In this document: positions 28,026 to 34,606 of the stretch, one piece after another | Layout of the letters: every line of letters begins with the position of its first letter | Numbering within the stretch: the stretch's first letter is position 1 | Source of the DNA: an uncultured bacterium | GTDB lineage: Bacteria; Bacillota_I; Bacilli_A; RF39; UBA660 | DNA: 34,606 bases | Direction of reading: 5' to 3' | Assembly (NCBI GenBank): GCA_949296605.1 | Contig: CASFPB010000034.1 | Coordinates: 1-34,606, forward strand | The notes under the pieces: generated by a model | What the model saw: the letters and a program-made list of their open reading frames with translations, nothing else | The model's database searches: none | What the model was told of the DNA's origin: nothing | Made by a program: the position numbers and the translations under genes

Positions 28026-28130
28026 TTAATCTAAGCTGAATTGATAAGGCACATATATACAAATTGGTATATATTCTACATTATCACCAAATATACACTG
28101 TCCTTTTTTAATTTGTCCCACCCCTTCCAT
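28026..28130 (-). CDS. Candidate 34-residue protein upstream of spoIVA
   Basis: An ATG at 28130 with AAGGT 7 bases upstream opens a 34-codon frame. The product (MEGVGQIKKGQCIFGDNVE, then YIPICIYVPYQFSLD) has two Cys and many Gly, Pro, Tyr and Gln. This composition is unlike chance translations of this AT-rich DNA, which give mostly Asn, Lys, Ile and Leu. It ends 6 bp before the spoIVA -35 and shares its direction, so the two could belong to one sporulation region. Family and function are unknown; it may be a small spore protein or a chance frame. Confidence 0.35.
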   Translation of the reverse strand: MEGVGQIKKGQCIFGDNVEYIPICIYVPYQFSLD

Positions 28131-28208
28131 ATAATTACCTTAATTTATAAGTGTTTTAGAAGTTTATATTATAAGAAAATTTTTTACAAAGTATGGAAAT
28201 TTATTTAA

Positions 28209-29033
28209 TTAATAATAACCAAGAGTTACATAAACACCTTGCATTCCATCATAATAATTTTGAACTCCTGTTGCAAAATTTAATACACTGCCAAAACCAT
28301 TATGACTAATATTGTAACTATGTGACTGTTCTAATGTAACATTAGTAACTGCATGTTGATATGTTCCATATACGGTTGCATCATCCCCAGTTGCTATAAT
28401 ATCTGCACTAATATCAGTTTCAAAATATGAAGCATCATTTACTAAATTCATTGATATTCCAAAGCCATTTGATTGTTTTCTAATGTTTGTTCCATTCGGA
28501 GAATAATTAATAAAATTATATTCACCACTTGCCCAATAAGTTTGAGTTCCTTCTTGAGTTCCTTCCACAATAGTTGCATCTTCAAACCGCATAGCTGTAA
28601 CATCAAAAGATTTTGTTGCTGGAGTTACAAGCCACTGTGTATAAACCATAATATAATGTAAGTTGTTAGAAACATAATCATCTATAATTTGAATTCTTTT
28701 ATAATTAGATTCGTAATATGTTGTCCCAATAGATGTTGAATAATTAGATACACTATTTTCTGGATTTATTTCTACATATAAATCTGGATCAACTTCAACA
28801 TAAGTCATAGTTCCATTAATGCTTTCTGTCCACTGATATAATTTTTCTTGAACTCTTAACTCCCCGTTTGCAAGTCTTTCTAATTCTTCATCGCTCATTA
28901 TAGATAATCTATATTCGGAAAATATTTCTCTTAATCGTGCATAATCTCCATCACTAATGGATGCTTTTACATTAGTAATCAAACACAAAGTTGCAATAAC
29001 AAATGTTAATGAAAAATACTTCAAATATTTCAA
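28209..29033 (-). CDS. Secreted protein of unknown family
   Basis: The 274-residue protein begins with a signal peptide (KYLKYFSLTFVIATLCLITNVKA) and continues with a short acidic helical part (SDGDYARLREIFSEYRLSIM, SDEELERLANGE). The rest is a beta-rich domain with many Tyr, Thr and Gly (STSIGTTYYESNYKRIQIID, YWASGEYNFINYS). It contains no Cys after the signal peptide and no anchor, so it should be released. The only strong Shine-Dalgarno in the area (AAAGGAGG) ends 14 bases before the TTG at 29033. A GTG at 29048 overlaps that site and is less likely. It lies after the XRE regulator gene on the same strand and could be controlled by it. No family is recognised. Confidence 0.6.
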   Translation of the reverse strand: MKYLKYFSLTFVIATLCLITNVKASISDGDYARLREIFSEYRLSIMSDEELERLANGELRVQEKLYQWTESINGTMTYVEVDPDLYVEINPENSVSNYSTSIGTTYYESNYKRIQIIDDYVSNNLHYIMVYTQWLVTPATKSFDVTAMRFEDATIVEGTQEGTQTYWASGEYNFINYSPNGTNIRKQSNGFGISMNLVNDASYFETDISADIIATGDDATVYGTYQHAVTNVTLEQSHSYNISHNGFGSVLNFATGVQNYYDGMQGVYVTLGYY

Positions 29034-29047
29034 TCGATAATACCGCA

Positions 29048-29055
29048 CCTCCTTT
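29048..29055 (-). promoter_or_regulatory. Full-length Shine-Dalgarno of the secreted-protein gene
   Basis: AAAGGAGG is fully complementary to the 16S rRNA tail and is the best such site in the window. No ATG follows at normal distance: the in-frame choices are an overlapping GTG (29048) or a TTG 14 bases away (29033). The start choice is therefore unusual either way. Confidence 0.6.
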
Positions 29056-29102
29056 CGTATCCAAACAAAAGCATAACAAGATTCACATAATTTCTACAAT
29101 AG

Positions 29103-29131
29103 AAAATCGTGAGAATAACTATTCCACGATT
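29103..29131 (-). terminator. Hairpin at the end of the XRE regulator gene
   Basis: AATCGTG and CACGATT (29105-29111, 29125-29131) form a stem that can extend through GAATA/TATTC with a one-base bulge. On the minus strand it is followed by a short T tract. The T tract is poor, so read-through into the secreted-protein gene is possible. Confidence 0.5.
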
Positions 29132-30398
29132 ATAGAACATTTAAAATATTATTATATTCATTTAAAATGTAATCAATTTCATTCAAATAATTATTACAAT
29201 CTCCATCAATGCAATATAAATAATCATTATTTACGTAATATTCAAATCTAATCTTTCTTATATTATTTTTTTCATATAAAGTATATTCAATTCTATTTTT
29301 ATCAATAAAATATCTTAATTTAAAATAACAACTTTCTAAAGAATTACTTATATTTAAATATTTCAACTCATCAGAATATGTTATAGTTCTTTCATTTTCC
29401 TTTTTAATATATAAATTTTCATTTTCATCAAATTCATAACCTAAACTTTCAAGTTTATTAACTTCCCTTGATTCATTAATTGCATATGTTGAATTTGTTT
29501 CATTTTTATCATTTCGATAATCATCATTAAATAAATTTTTATAAATAGGTTCATAAGCCAAATCATTATCATCAATTAAATTTTCGCTTAAAAATAACTG
29601 ATAATCATAATTATAAGTGGTATTTACCTTATAAGTAGAATAAGTTAACTTATTATTTTCAAAATTCTTTTTTAAATTTATTTTACACTTATATTCTTTT
29701 TCATCATCATTTTTATCAACTACTATAATATTTAAATATAAAGTTTTCTTCATTGAATTTATAATATCTTTTTTCAATTCTTTGGGATAACTATTTAACT
29801 CTTGAATAAATATATCATCTAAATTTGAATTTTCATAAATAACATTTTTATCTCCATTAACTAAAACATAAAGTTCTAATTTTAAAGTTTTATCTTTTAA
29901 GGAAACATCCTTAATATTTATATTGTTAATAAATAAAATATTTCTGCCCTTATTTTCTATAAACATACCATTTTTAAAAGTTATATTTTCACTATCAAAA
30001 GTTAAAGTATAAATTTTTACAGCATTAAAATTATTAAAAAAATAAATTAATAATAAAATAAACATAATAACAAAAATAATTTTTAATATATTTTTAAATA
30101 TAATTCTTAAAAAACTTTTTATTAAACTTAATAATGAATAAAAATAATCAATATAGTTTCTATTTTCTAAAACAATAGAACTAGGAGATAAATGAAATTT
30201 TTTACATATATTTTTAATTACATAATAATCAGGTATTGTTCCATCATTTTCCCATTTAGAAATAGTTCTATTTGATACTCCTAAAATGTCTGCTAATTTT
30301 TGCTGAGTTAAGCCATTAGCTTTTCTTAAATCTTTTAAAAATTTTGCAAAGTTTTCTTTATTTATTTTTGTTTTATTTTCCTTCTTTTCTTCATTCAT
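29130..30398 (-). CDS. Membrane-spanning XRE-family transcription regulator
   Basis: The protein has 422 residues. The N-terminal helix-turn-helix (about 15-70; FLKDLRKANGLTQQKLADIL, GVSNRTISKWENDGTIP) is a typical HTH_3/XRE domain. A membrane segment follows at about 97-121 (IIFKNILKIIFVIMFILLLIYFF), and then 300 residues predicted to lie outside the cell, beta-rich and with few Cys. This makes it a one-component sensor that could link an external signal to DNA binding. The frame is open to 30443, but AAGGTGA lies 5 bases before the ATG at 30398. It is divergent from the serine hydrolase gene, and the 10-bp tandem repeats between them are the natural operator candidate. Ligand and target are unknown. 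Confidence 0.8.
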   Translation of the reverse strand: MNEEKKENKTKINKENFAKFLKDLRKANGLTQQKLADILGVSNRTISKWENDGTIPDYYVIKNICKKFHLSPSSIVLENRNYIDYFYSLLSLIKSFLRIIFKNILKIIFVIMFILLLIYFFNNFNAVKIYTLTFDSENITFKNGMFIENKGRNILFINNINIKDVSLKDKTLKLELYVLVNGDKNVIYENSNLDDIFIQELNSYPKELKKDIINSMKKTLYLNIIVVDKNDDEKEYKCKINLKKNFENNKLTYSTYKVNTTYNYDYQLFLSENLIDDNDLAYEPIYKNLFNDDYRNDKNETNSTYAINESREVNKLESLGYEFDENENLYIKKENERTITYSDELKYLNISNSLESCYFKLRYFIDKNRIEYTLYEKNNIRKIRFEYYVNNDYLYCIDGDCNNYLNEIDYILNEYNNILNVL

Positions 30399-30451
30399 AT
30401 TTTTCACCTTAACCATTCTATCACAATTAAAATTAATTTTCATTTAAATTT

Positions 30452-30480
30452 TGGTAATTTATGGTAATTTATGGTAATTT
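30452..30480. repeat. Three tandem copies of a 10-bp repeat between divergent genes
   Basis: TGGTAATTTA occurs at 30452, 30462 and 30472; the third copy ends one base short. The period is exactly 10 bp, about one helical turn, so all copies face the same side of the DNA. The array ends 10 bp before a perfect -35. It may be an operator for the adjacent XRE regulator. Confidence 0.75.
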
Positions 30481-30489
30481 TTTTTGTTA

Positions 30490-30518
30490 TTGACACCATT
30501 TGTGCTTTTTTTTATAAT
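30490..30518 (+). promoter_or_regulatory. Consensus sigma-A promoter of the serine hydrolase gene
   Basis: TTGACA (30490-30495), 17 bp, TATAAT (30513-30518): a perfect match to the sigma-A consensus. The leader is about 28 nt, with GAAGGCGAT as ribosome binding site. Confidence 0.9.
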
Positions 30519-30552
30519 AGTTCATATATTTTTTAAAAAGAAGGCGATTTAA

Positions 30553-32004
30553 ATGAATTATATTAAAGCATATTACATCTATAAAAAGTATATTGAAGAG
30601 TTAATGAGAACTCAAATGCTAAATTCATCTCCGGTTATACAAGATATTTTTAATAAAAAAGATTATGATAAAATATTAAATGGTGTATTAGAAGTAATAA
30701 GAGAAAATCCACATGCTAATTTAACAACATTAAGACTTATTTTATTTCAAAAAAGTGGATTAAAAGAAATAATGGACAAATTTGTAAATGAAACAAAAAT
30801 TACTCCTGGCGTAGTTCTTGATTTTGGAACATTTAAAACAAGAGATACAGTTATATGTGGTAAATGTCAAGAATATACTATGCAAAATGGAATTTTAGTT
30901 CCAGATGAAAAAGAAATAGAACAAGATACAATTTTTGATTTAGCATCAACATCTAAACTATTTACTGCTGTATCAATATTAAAACTAGCAGAAGAACAAA
31001 GAATTGATGTATTTGATCCCATAACAAAATATGTTCCTGAATTTAAAAATTTACAAAATGTAAGTATTTATGATTTATTAAAATTTAGAGTTGCAGTAGT
31101 AACTGATAAAAGAGTTGATAGCGCTAAAACAAAAGAAGAAGCAGAACAAATTTTATTTGGTATTCATTTAGCAGAAAATCAATTTATTAAAAATGCTTAC
31201 ACAGACATGGGGGCAATGGTTTTAAGATATGTAATTGAAAGAGTTACTAAAATGTCATACAATGATTATGTCAGTCAAACAATATTTAAACCATTAAATA
31301 TGAAAGATACATATTTAAATGTCCCAGAAGAAAAAATAGATAGAGTCGCTAATGAAAACTATTCTATTACAATAGATGCTAATGGCAATCCTAATATCAG
31401 ATATGATAATCCACCAGGGACACAACATGATGCTAAAGCAAGAGCAATAGGTGCCCTTGAAGGCATAGCACCAGGACATGCCGGATATTTTTCTACAACA
31501 AAAGACATGATAAAATTAGGAAATGCATTAATAAACGGCGATGTAATAAGTAAAGATTCAGTTTTATCAATGAGTGATACAGCATCAGGATTTAAAGAAG
31601 ATGACACTTATTTTTATGGTTCATTAGTATATTTAAAACAACCTAATCCTAAACATTTAGGAGTTCGTCCTTCATTATCTGGAAAATCATTTATGTCTCC
31701 TGGATTTGCAGGAACAACTCTTTGTGTAGATCCAATTAATAAATTTTCATTATTTATTGGATCTAATAGATTACATAATAGAATATATCAAATACATGCT
31801 AGTCAAAAAGATAAAATAAAAGTAGATGAACAAAACAAAAAAACATTTACATTACCTAATGGCGAAGAAAAAATAGTATGTGCAGATTATACAAGAGATA
31901 AAGAAATAATGGTAAGTTTAGCATTACAATTAACATTACAATATCAATTATTAGAAAAAATATTTGGATATGAAAAAGAAATGCATTTAGTAAGAGAACT
32001 ATAG
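30553..32004 (+). CDS. Serine hydrolase of the beta-lactamase/class C (PF00144-like) family
   Basis: The 483-residue protein has the S-x-x-K motif in ASTSKLFTA (Ser 132, Lys 135), preceded by TIFDL as in class C enzymes and esterases. YTD at 216-218 stands where Y-x-N is usual, followed by VLRYVIERVTKMSYNDYVSQ and IFKPLNMKDTYLN, both family hallmarks. PGHAGYFSTTKDMIKLGNAL and SPGFAGTTLCVDP complete the fold. The N-terminal 80 residues are extra and hydrophilic. There is no signal peptide or membrane segment, so the enzyme seems cytoplasmic, unlike most relatives, which act on wall material outside. The substrate may be a D-amino-acid peptide or an ester; this cannot be told. It is driven by a perfect promoter next to the XRE repeats. 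Confidence 0.8.
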   Translation: MNYIKAYYIYKKYIEELMRTQMLNSSPVIQDIFNKKDYDKILNGVLEVIRENPHANLTTLRLILFQKSGLKEIMDKFVNETKITPGVVLDFGTFKTRDTVICGKCQEYTMQNGILVPDEKEIEQDTIFDLASTSKLFTAVSILKLAEEQRIDVFDPITKYVPEFKNLQNVSIYDLLKFRVAVVTDKRVDSAKTKEEAEQILFGIHLAENQFIKNAYTDMGAMVLRYVIERVTKMSYNDYVSQTIFKPLNMKDTYLNVPEEKIDRVANENYSITIDANGNPNIRYDNPPGTQHDAKARAIGALEGIAPGHAGYFSTTKDMIKLGNALINGDVISKDSVLSMSDTASGFKEDDTYFYGSLVYLKQPNPKHLGVRPSLSGKSFMSPGFAGTTLCVDPINKFSLFIGSNRLHNRIYQIHASQKDKIKVDEQNKKTFTLPNGEEKIVCADYTRDKEIMVSLALQLTLQYQLLEKIFGYEKEMHLVREL

Positions 32005-32016
32005 CATTTCTTTTTT
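31976..32016 (+). terminator. Intrinsic terminator between convergent genes
   Basis: AAGAAATGC and GCATTTCTT (31976-31984, 32004-32012) enclose an inner TAGT/ACTA helix, followed by TTTTTT. It overlaps the serine hydrolase stop. On the minus strand the outer stem is followed by a T-rich tract, so it can also end the thrS operon. Confidence 0.8.
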
Positions 32017-32029
32017 ATTTTCTACTTCT

Positions 32030-32491
32030 TTAAATAGGAAAACTAACAACTAATAAATCAGAGTTAGAGACTTCTGATAATGATAAACCTGTCTTTAAAA
32101 TATCATTAATACTACTAACATTATTACTTTTTATATATGCTTTAATAGTTGTAACACCTAATTTAGATAATTCATTAATTAAAATTTCTTTAACTAATTT
32201 TGAATAGTCTTTTTCTCTAAATTTATCTAATAATCCATAAGATATAACACATTCATAATCACTTATAAAACAAATTGTTGTTATACCAATTAAATCTATA
32301 TCTTTTATAACATAAGAATAAAAGGTATTACTATCATCATTTAAAGATAATTTAGTAATACTTTCCCATTCACTAAAAAACTCATTTATTAATAAATCTT
32401 TTTTTAAATATTCTGCTAGTTTTAAATGTTCTTTGTTTTTACTAGAAAATCTTTCTAATTCTATCCCATTTGCATTTATTTTTTCAAACAT
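32030..32491 (-). CDS. GNAT-fold acetyltransferase
   Basis: The 153-residue protein follows the RimJ/RimL-like GNAT pattern. ECVISYGLLDKFREKDYSKLVKEILI matches the strand and acetyl-CoA loop of motif A (YGLLDKFREKDYSKLV here stands for Q/R-x-x-G-x-G/A, and is weakly conserved). VTTIKAYIKSNNVSSINDIL matches motif B, with the typical Asn-x-x-S. The ATG shares one base with the thrS stop (TAATG), so translation is coupled. It is the last gene of the thrS operon. The substrate (an amino group of a protein or small molecule) is unknown. The loop lacks the usual glycines, so activity is not certain. Confidence 0.65.
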   Translation of the reverse strand: MFEKINANGIELERFSSKNKEHLKLAEYLKKDLLINEFFSEWESITKLSLNDDSNTFYSYVIKDIDLIGITTICFISDYECVISYGLLDKFREKDYSKLVKEILINELSKLGVTTIKAYIKSNNVSSINDILKTGLSLSEVSNSDLLVVSFPI

Positions 32492-34242
32492 TATTTATAA
32501 CTAGCCTTTAATTCATCAATATAATTACAAAATTCTTCAAAACTTAAAGTTATAGTTTCTTCACTACCATATTTTCTATAACTAATTTTTTTATTATCTA
32601 CTTCTTTTTGACCAATAATTAAAGTAATAGGAATTTTATTAATAACACTTTCACGCATTTTATAACCAAGTTTTTCTTCTCTATCATCTAAATTTACACG
32701 ATAATTTAAATCTTTTAATTTATTAGTTATATCTTCAGCATATTTTAAATGAAATTCATTATTAACCGGAATAACATTTATTTGTGTAGGTGATAACCAT
32801 AATGGTAAAGTACCCTTTGTTTCTTCTAGGTAATATGCAATAAAACGATCAATACTTCCAAAAACAGCTCTATGTAAAACTACTGGTGTTTTTTTACTAC
32901 CATCTTTATCAATATAACTTAAATCAAATTTCATAGGTAAACAAAAATCAAGTTGACAAGTAGATAAAGTATAAGAATTTCCTACTGCAGGTTTAACTTG
33001 AACATCTAATTTAGGTCCATAAAAAGCAGCTTCTCCTATTTTTTCAGTATAAGGAATTCCAATATCATCCAAAACTTTTCTTAATCTATTTTCAGCATTA
33101 TCCCACATTTCATCATCTTGATAATACTTTTCAGTATTAGATTTATCTCTTAAAGAAAGTTCAAAACTATAATCCTTTATACCTAAATCTTTATAAACAT
33201 CTAAAATCAAATTAACAACTGACTTAAATTCACTTTCTATTTGTTCAGGAGTTACAAATAAATGAGCATCATTTTGACAAAATGATCTAACTCTTTCAAT
33301 ACCTTTTAAAGCTCCACTTGCTTCAAATCTACAATCTCTTGCAATTTCTCCAATTCTAATAGGTAAATCACGATAAGAATGAATTTCATTAGCATAAATC
33401 ATCATATGATGAGGACAATTCATTGGTCTTAAAACAAATTCTTCTCCTTCAACTTCCATTTTAGGAAACATATTTTCTTTATAATGATCCCAATGTCCAC
33501 TTTTTTTATAAAGTTCAACATTACCAAGTGGTGGAGTTAAAACATGATGATAATTTAATTTTTTTTCTTTATCTTTAATATAATTTTCAAGTAATTCCCA
33601 AATAATATAACCATTAGGTAAATACATAGGAAGACCTTTTCCAACTAAATCATTCATCATAAATAATTTTAAATCTTTTCCTATCTTACGATGATCCCTT
33701 AATTTTGCTTCTTCTAATTCTTTTAAATGATTTTCTAAATCTTCTGGATTTTCAAAACAAATACCATATATTCTTTGTAACATATGATTTTTTGCATCAT
33801 TTTTCCAATAAGCTCCACTTACTTTTAACAATTTAAAATTCTTTAATAACTTAACTGATTCGACATGAGGTCCACGACAAAGATCAGTAAAATCACCTTG
33901 AGTATAGCAACTAATTACTGTATCATCACTCATATTATTAATTAAATCAATTTTATATGGATCATTTTTAAACTTTTCTAAGGCTTCTTTTCTACTTAAT
34001 TCTTCTCGATATATTCTTTTTCCATCTTTAACTAATTTTTTCATTTCTTTTTCAATCGCAGGTAAATCATCAACAGTTAAAGATTTTCCATTTAAATCAA
34101 TATCATAATAAAAACCTTCTTCAATTACAGGTCCAACCCAAAATAAAGCATCTGGATATAAGTGTTTTACAGCTTGTGCAAGTAAATGTGCACAACTATG
34201 ATTTAAAACATTTAATTTTTCATCTTCTTTAATATTTATCAT
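32491..34242 (-). CDS. thrS: Threonine--tRNA ligase lacking the TGS domain
   Basis: ThrRS charges tRNA-Thr. The 583-residue protein starts directly in the editing domain: LNHSCAHLLAQAV (H-x-x-x-H) and DLCRGPH, with the remaining site residues for removal of Ser. The class II core follows, with LPNGYIIWELLENYI, RPMNCPHHMMIY, FCQNDAHLF and VLHRAVFGSIDRFIAYY; Cys and two His of these form the zinc site that selects threonine. The anticodon-binding domain (INVIPVNNEFHLKYAEDI, RESVINKIPITLIIGQKE) ends the protein. The N-terminal TGS domain of about 60 residues, present in Bacillus ThrS (about 640 residues), is absent. AGGAAGGG lies 9 bases before the ATG at 34242; an ATG at 34266 overlaps that site. 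It is coupled to the GNAT gene. Confidence 0.95.
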   Translation of the reverse strand: MINIKEDEKLNVLNHSCAHLLAQAVKHLYPDALFWVGPVIEEGFYYDIDLNGKSLTVDDLPAIEKEMKKLVKDGKRIYREELSRKEALEKFKNDPYKIDLINNMSDDTVISCYTQGDFTDLCRGPHVESVKLLKNFKLLKVSGAYWKNDAKNHMLQRIYGICFENPEDLENHLKELEEAKLRDHRKIGKDLKLFMMNDLVGKGLPMYLPNGYIIWELLENYIKDKEKKLNYHHVLTPPLGNVELYKKSGHWDHYKENMFPKMEVEGEEFVLRPMNCPHHMMIYANEIHSYRDLPIRIGEIARDCRFEASGALKGIERVRSFCQNDAHLFVTPEQIESEFKSVVNLILDVYKDLGIKDYSFELSLRDKSNTEKYYQDDEMWDNAENRLRKVLDDIGIPYTEKIGEAAFYGPKLDVQVKPAVGNSYTLSTCQLDFCLPMKFDLSYIDKDGSKKTPVVLHRAVFGSIDRFIAYYLEETKGTLPLWLSPTQINVIPVNNEFHLKYAEDITNKLKDLNYRVNLDDREEKLGYKMRESVINKIPITLIIGQKEVDNKKISYRKYGSEETITLSFEEFCNYIDELKASYK

Positions 34243-34243
34243 T

Positions 34244-34429
34244 TTATCTATCCCTTCCTTTTTCATTTTCTTCTGCTAAAACTCTTTTATATTTTATTCG
34301 AATATCTTTTAATTCTTGATTTTTAGCATCGATAATATCTTTATATTCTGGATTATCAATTTTACTTTTTAATAATTCAAGTTCTTGAATAATTCTAATT
34401 AATTCTTCTCTAATTTCTCCTTTATCCAA
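34244..34429 (-). CDS. Short charged coiled-coil protein upstream of thrS
   Basis: The 61-residue product (MDKGEIREELIRIIQELELL, then KSKIDNPEYKDIIDAKNQEL and onward to ENEKGRDR) is almost all helix, rich in Glu, Lys, Leu and Ile with heptad-like spacing. It starts at a TTG with AAGGAGG 8 bases upstream, a strong site, and ends one base before the thrS ATG, so the two are probably coupled. No family is recognised. It may be a real small protein that partners with ThrRS or a leader ORF that feeds ribosomes to thrS. It sits directly after the structured leader RNA. Confidence 0.55.
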   Translation of the reverse strand: MDKGEIREELIRIIQELELLKSKIDNPEYKDIIDAKNQELKDIRIKYKRVLAEENEKGRDR

Positions 34430-34443
34430 TAAAATACCTCCTT

Positions 34444-34570
34444 AAAAGAACAAAAGTCAAACAAGTTTGACTGACCTTGCATCACTACAAGGCATTTCTA
34501 CTTCACTGAGTCCTTTAGACTCTCCATAGACCAATTTCGGATGGTCGCCACCCTACTATTTTTGTTCACT
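34444..34570 (-). ncRNA. Structured leader RNA with terminator upstream of the thrS operon, class not recognised
   Basis: On the minus strand an RNA of about 125 nt is closed by GAACAAAA (34560-34567) with TTTTGTTC (34448-34455), followed by TTTT. Inside are hairpins GACCA/TGGTC (34529-34546), GAGTC/GACTC (34508-34522), CCTTG/CAAGG (34475-34492) and GTCAAAC/GTTTGAC (34456-34471). GGGTGG with CCATCC (34539-34553) is an alternative helix that excludes the first hairpin. TAAAAT at 34572-34577 is a possible -10 that would start the RNA near the closing stem. The 3' terminator lies just before AAGGAGG of the next gene. This is the layout of a riboswitch or attenuator, or of a short independent RNA. 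A T-box core (GGTGGNACCGCG) is not matched, and the window stops too soon to look for a stem I upstream. Confidence 0.55.
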
Positions 34571-34606
34571 TATTTTAATACTAAACTTTGCATATACATC
34601 TTTAAA

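Noticed and set aside
30415-30420. TAGAAT as extended -10 of the XRE regulator gene
   Set aside because: Transcription would start inside or after the ribosome binding site at 30405-30410. The real promoter of this gene is not clear.
28209-32004. Secreted protein, XRE regulator and hydrolase as a phage-derived or toxin-antitoxin module
   Set aside because: No integrase, attachment repeats, phage structural genes or toxin motif. The regulator has a membrane segment and a large outer domain, unlike antitoxins.
34539-34560. GGGTGGCGACC as the T-box of a threonine-tRNA-sensing leader
   Set aside because: The core GGTGGNACCGCG is not matched, about 100 nt of further hairpins separate it from the terminator, and no stem I with a specifier loop can be seen before the window ends.
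1-34606. UGA read as tryptophan, as in Mycoplasma
   Set aside because: Conserved Trp positions in rpoC, lysS, thrS and spoIVA use TGG, and no long gene contains an internal TGA.

Overview
The window is a very AT-rich stretch of a Bacillota (Firmicutes) chromosome. It carries core housekeeping genes (rpoB-rpoC, lysS, thrS, murD, an HU-type gene, two tRNAs) and a clear sporulation morphogenesis gene, spoIVA, with a sigma-E-like promoter in front of it. Conserved Trp positions are encoded by TGG and no long gene has an internal TGA, so the standard bacterial code fits and a true Mycoplasma is unlikely. The mix of spoIVA, several SipW-type secreted proteins, Mollicutes-like RpoB residues at the rifampicin pocket and small AT-rich intergenic gaps suggests an uncultured gut-type Bacilli lineage near RF39. 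That placement is inference. No insertion sequence, prophage or CRISPR array is visible.

Layout. 1-2300: the start of a SipW-type secreted protein cut by the window edge, a tRNA-Arg/tRNA-Pro pair, a histidine-phosphatase-fold protein that has lost its catalytic residues, and a divergent SipW-type protein. 2640-8310: a four-gene minus-strand operon coding for a giant beta-helix/Ig-like surface protein, a TasA-like protein, a second SipW-type protein and a signal-peptidase homologue without a recognisable catalytic dyad. 8340-14570: lysS; a secreted protein with a P-x-T-G-type C-terminus; a divergent class-B-like sortase fused to a large unknown cytoplasmic domain; two membrane-anchored proteins, one with a long Asn/Gln/Ser-rich cytoplasmic tail. 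14600-24870: murD, an orphan methyltransferase-like gene, and the ybxB-rpoB-rpoC operon. 24890-28210: a membrane protein with an OB-fold, HU, spoIVA and a candidate 34-residue ORF. 28209-32010: a secreted protein of unknown function, a membrane-spanning XRE regulator and a divergent serine-hydrolase gene with a perfect sigma-A promoter preceded by 10-bp tandem repeats. 32010-34606: a GNAT gene, a TGS-less thrS and a short coiled-coil ORF, all downstream of a structured leader RNA that ends in a terminator.

Most genes sit in short minus-strand units closed by compact hairpin terminators that often overlap the stop codon. The accessory content is mainly cell-surface display: SipW-type fibre or adhesin proteins, a sortase with a nearby candidate substrate, and single-pass anchored proteins. 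The strongest candidates for undescribed biology are the pseudo-signal-peptidase surface operon, the sortase with the large cytosolic domain, and the leader RNA at the right edge.
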